Both the position numbers and the translations under genes were made by a program. The notes beneath the pieces are model-generated. The model had not been told where the DNA came from, ran no database searches, and saw nothing but the letters and a program-made list of their open reading frames with translations. A stretch of DNA of 64,000 nucleotides from Chitinophaga terrae (ex Kim and Jung 2007) (GTDB lineage Bacteria; Bacteroidota; Bacteroidia; Chitinophagales; Chitinophagaceae). The stretch covers positions 1-64,000 of the forward strand of contig NZ_FNRL01000010.1 of the NCBI RefSeq assembly GCF_900107795.1, given 5' to 3'. Below, piece after piece: positions 61,259-64,000 of the stretch (positions are counted from its first letter, which is position 1; each line of letters starts with the position of its first letter).

Positions 61259-63160
61259 CTATAATTTTTCTATCCACCTGTTATACCAAAGCTGGAACAC
61301 CAGGATATTCCACAACTTCTGGTGACTTACCTTTTCGCCGGCCAGGTAACGTTGTAACAGCTTATTAATGTTTTGCCCGTGCAGCAACCCTGTTTTTTCT
61401 AACCGGTCGGCAGACAGGTAATACTGCATCTTTTCTTTCAACTCCTCCCTGAACCATACCTGCAAAGGAGCGATAAACGGACGTTTAGGCCTGTCCATCA
61501 GCGCTGGCGGGATATACCGGTGTACTACCTGTTTCAGAATATATTTATTGATACCGTTCTTCGTTTTCAATGATGCCGGCACTTTTGCCATAAACTCAAC
61601 AATGCGGTGATCCAGCATCGGTTCGCGACCTTCGATACCTACAGACATGGTAGCCCTGTCTACCTTCACCAGGTTATTATCTACCAGGAAGGTTTTGTAA
61701 TCCACTGCCAGCAAACGGTTCAATTCATCGTTCACTCCATTCAATTCCCCGTTCAGGTCAAAGTTCGTTTTATAAGCAGCGGCAGTTTGCCCCATATAGT
61801 GTTGCACTTCCGACTCTGTCAGGTACTGGGCGATGTATTTCAGGGCGCGCGGAGATTGACCGGAAGCCCAGATCAGCTTCATTTTCTCGTACCTGGAAGT
61901 GAAGTTGTACTGTTTATTGAAATACGGGATGTAAGCGGGGTTCACCAATCCCATAGCATGGCTTAACATGCTCTGTACTCCTCTCGGGAAACGCGAAGTA
62001 TAGGACAAAGACTGGTTGAATTTATTATAACCTGCGAAGATCTCGTCTCCCCCATCTCCCGACAATGCCACTTTAACCTGCTGACTGGCCAGTTTGCTCA
62101 CCAGCGTAGTAGGCACGGTCGAATTGTCGGCAAAGGGTTCGTCGTAGATCTCCGGAAGCAGATCTAATACGCCTTTGGCATCTTCAGGGCCAACTATCCA
62201 TTCGTTATGGTCGGTTCCCAGGTGCCTGGCTATCTTCCTTGCTTCTGCAGATTCGTCCCACTGTTGTTCTTTGTACCCTATGGAAAAAGTTTTGATCCGG
62301 CTGCCGGCTCCCGATTGCAGGATAGCCGCTACGCTTGCGCTGTCGTACCCTCCGCTGAGGAAAACCCCTACCGGCACATCGGCTACCATCCTGTATTTGT
62401 AAGCGCTTTGCAAAAGCAGGTCTGTCTGGTTGATGATCTCATGTTCAGGCATCGTTGTCAGCGGCTGCCGGTAAAGATCCAGCACATTCCAGTAGCAGGT
62501 TTCCTGCAGGCTGTTATTTGCCAGGTCGAGGGTAATATAATAGCCGGGCCGCAGTTTATGCGTATCCTTATAGATCGTATATGGGCCGGGTATATAGCTG
62601 AACTGCAGGAACAGCGACATGCTGCTTACGTCAATATCCCTGCGGAAACCAGGGAATTCACACAGGCTTTTCAGTTCGGAGCCAAAGAGGAGGGTATTGC
62701 TGTCACGGTAATAATACAAAGGTTTCACACCTGCGCGGTCGCGGCAGAGGATCACTTTTCTCTCCCGGCGGTCGTATATCGCAAAAGCGAACATCCCGAT
62801 GCACTGATCCAATACTTTCATTCCCCAGGCATCATAACCTTTGATCAGCACTTCTGTATCGGTACCTGAATGAAAAGCGTATCCCAGTTGTTCCAGCTTC
62901 TTCCTGATCTCTTTAAAGTTGTATACTTCCCCGTTGAAGAGGATAGACAGGTGATTGAAGTGCATAGGCTGATGGCCGGAACTGCTGAGGTCCTGGATCG
63001 ATAAACGGCGCTGGCCGAAACCAACTAAGGCAGCCTGGTCTTCAAACACTTCGTAACCCGCGTCGTTGGGGCCCCGGTGTTCCAATACATTGGTCATACG
63101 TTGCAGCACATTAAGGTCTGCACGTTTATTGAAATCTATGAATCCAGCTATGCCGCACAT
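61259..63160 (-). CDS. asnB: Asparagine synthase-type glutamine amidotransferase
   Basis: 633 residues. The start MCGIAGF exposes Cys2, the glutaminase nucleophile of class II amidotransferases; the N-terminal domain (to about 200) has LSIQDLSSSGHQPM and FNGEVYNF. The synthase domain carries FLSGGYDSASVAAIL, the PP-loop SGGxDS for ATP, and ALSGDGGDEIFAGYNKF. AsnB-like enzymes in glycan clusters often amidate sugar carboxylates and do not make asparagine. Its place inside a glycosyltransferase operon (1-bp and 13-bp junctions) favours that role; the gene symbol gives the family only. Confidence 0.9.
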   Translation of the reverse strand: MCGIAGFIDFNKRADLNVLQRMTNVLEHRGPNDAGYEVFEDQAALVGFGQRRLSIQDLSSSGHQPMHFNHLSILFNGEVYNFKEIRKKLEQLGYAFHSGTDTEVLIKGYDAWGMKVLDQCIGMFAFAIYDRRERKVILCRDRAGVKPLYYYRDSNTLLFGSELKSLCEFPGFRRDIDVSSMSLFLQFSYIPGPYTIYKDTHKLRPGYYITLDLANNSLQETCYWNVLDLYRQPLTTMPEHEIINQTDLLLQSAYKYRMVADVPVGVFLSGGYDSASVAAILQSGAGSRIKTFSIGYKEQQWDESAEARKIARHLGTDHNEWIVGPEDAKGVLDLLPEIYDEPFADNSTVPTTLVSKLASQQVKVALSGDGGDEIFAGYNKFNQSLSYTSRFPRGVQSMLSHAMGLVNPAYIPYFNKQYNFTSRYEKMKLIWASGQSPRALKYIAQYLTESEVQHYMGQTAAAYKTNFDLNGELNGVNDELNRLLAVDYKTFLVDNNLVKVDRATMSVGIEGREPMLDHRIVEFMAKVPASLKTKNGINKYILKQVVHRYIPPALMDRPKRPFIAPLQVWFREELKEKMQYYLSADRLEKTGLLHGQNINKLLQRYLAGEKVSHQKLWNILVFQLWYNRWIEKL

Positions 63161-64000
63161 ACATCAGTTGGTTTTAAATGCCTGAGATTCCAGGAGATCG
63201 CGTTCCAGAACGCTTTCAGATGCACAAACTCACGTTTGAGCAGGAACTGGAGCGTATTTTTCGGAACCGTGAACATGGTGAAGTAGGTCATAAAGAACAG
63301 CCTTGCCGGCAGCTTTACGTTCCTGCGCATGAACAACAGGCGATTCCTGGTGATATAATAAGTTTTCAACGGGCTGTTCTTCCCCGTTGTCATTGATTCT
63401 TTATGATAGATCAGTGATTTATACTGGTAGTAGATCTTATAGCCTTTGCGTTTGAATTGCTCGCACCAGTCAAATTCTTCATAATACAGGAAAAATACTT
63501 CCGGCATCAATCCAACATCCTCCAATACCGGCCGGGGAATCATCATGGCGCCCCCATGAGCATAGTTGGTAACCGACACCTGGTCGTACTGCCCGTTATC
63601 CTGTTCGCCGCAGCCTATCATGCTGTTGCGGCCTGTCAATGGGTCTACGATCTTGTAGCCGGCATATTCTATTGTGCCTTTATGGAAGAAGTAATGGAAT
63701 TTAGGACTGGCCATACCTGCATCCGGGTGCTGTTCAAATATTTCCAGCAATCCTTCAATCAGTCCTTCGGTAAACTCCGTATCATTATTGACCAGGAACA
63801 GGAAACTGCCTTTGGCAGCTTTGATCCCTAAATTATTGCCACCGGCAAACCCGCTGTTAACAGGGCTGTTGATCACCTTCGCCGCCGGAAAAACGGCTTC
63901 TATAGCTTCATTGGGCCGCTCTTTTGAAGCATTGTCCACAATGATCACTTCAAAATTGGGATAGCTGATCCGCTTTAAAGACTCAAGCAAAGCGCAGGTC
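63148..64000 (-). CDS. Glycosyltransferase family 2 (5' partial)
   Basis: The frame is open at the window edge; codons for Thr-Cys-Ala precede the TTG at 63990, so the start lies beyond base 64000. The visible part has about 283 residues. GT-A fold: PNFEVIIVDNASKERPNEAI, VNSGFAGGNNLGIKAAKG, FLVNNDTEF with the DXD-type acidic residues, and YAHGGAMMIPRPVLEDVG, as in rhamnosyltransferase-like family 2 enzymes. The C-terminal part has hydrophobic stretches (LFFMTYFTMFTVP). Its end overlaps the asnB-like gene by 13 bp, so it heads the same operon as far as the window shows. Confidence 0.92.
   Translation of the reverse strand, partial: TCALLESLKRISYPNFEVIIVDNASKERPNEAIEAVFPAAKVINSPVNSGFAGGNNLGIKAAKGSFLFLVNNDTEFTEGLIEGLLEIFEQHPDAGMASPKFHYFFHKGTIEYAGYKIVDPLTGRNSMIGCGEQDNGQYDQVSVTNYAHGGAMMIPRPVLEDVGLMPEVFFLYYEEFDWCEQFKRKGYKIYYQYKSLIYHKESMTTGKNSPLKTYYITRNRLLFMRRNVKLPARLFFMTYFTMFTVPKNTLQFLLKREFVHLKAFWNAISWNLRHLKPTDVCAA

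Overview
The window looks like chromosomal DNA of a member of the Bacteroidota, most likely a Chitinophagaceae-type bacterium (Chitinophaga or a relative). This rests on several things seen in the sequence: secreted proteins ending in both known type IX secretion sorting domains (a gliding-motility-associated type B C-terminus at 1-6468 and a type A C-terminus at 49835-54580), two TonB-dependent receptors with an N-terminal carboxypeptidase-regulatory-like domain, a DUF5686 protein, many lipoproteins, and promoters of the Bacteroidota form TTTG-N19/20-TAnnTTTG instead of the sigma70 form. The species is an inference. No tRNA, rRNA, CRISPR array, prophage or transposase gene was seen.

Layout. 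1-6.5 kb: the 3' part of a giant repeat adhesin exported by T9SS. 6.6-11.4 kb: a small conserved protein, a DUF4932 zincin-like protein, an AraC regulator, and a two-gene unit for an S41 protease lipoprotein and a secreted CBM9/DOMON-like protein. 11.5-16.1 kb: serA, a beta-lactamase-fold lipoprotein, a cation diffusion facilitator with a Cys-rich tail, and a PhnZ-like HD enzyme. 16.2-19.0 kb: thrS and infC, without rpmI-rplT behind infC. 19.5-32.5 kb: a metal-handling block (TonB receptor, DUF3347 lipoprotein, then after an ABC-F gene a two-component system and a TolC/adaptor/HME-RND efflux system). An array of seven TTAA motifs spaced one helical turn apart lies between sensor and efflux genes. 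32.6-37.9 kb: trhO, small membrane proteins, a 36-residue microprotein candidate and a DUF5686 protein, bracketed by two long palindromic intergenic repeats of one family in opposite orientation. 37.9-40.7 kb: methionine biosynthesis (metZ, an OsmC protein, divergent metX). 40.8-48.5 kb: a second TonB receptor, ychF, an SpmA-SpmB fusion, a PH-like membrane protein and a GNAT-nitrilase fusion. 48.6-64 kb: a cell-surface polysaccharide region (glycosyltransferases, flippase, GT14-like enzyme, methyltransferase, AsnB-type amidotransferase), interrupted by a 1581-residue secreted esterase/beta-helix/PKD protein and by an AT-richer pair encoding a HExxH lipoprotein and a small secreted protein.

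How the parts work together. The RR-HK pair at 24.7-26.8 kb probably controls the efflux genes behind it through the TTAA array. metZ, metX and probably the OsmC protein serve sulfur assimilation into homocysteine. The tightly packed minus-strand genes from 64.0 to 59.35 kb (overlap 13 bp, gaps of 1 and 8 bp) read as one operon for surface glycan assembly. Convergent genes are mostly separated by strong two-way hairpin terminators, three of which share a GGCTGTCT-type stem. The most unusual items are the paired palindromic elements, the TTAA array, the PhnZ-like enzyme, and the HExxH lipoprotein pair.
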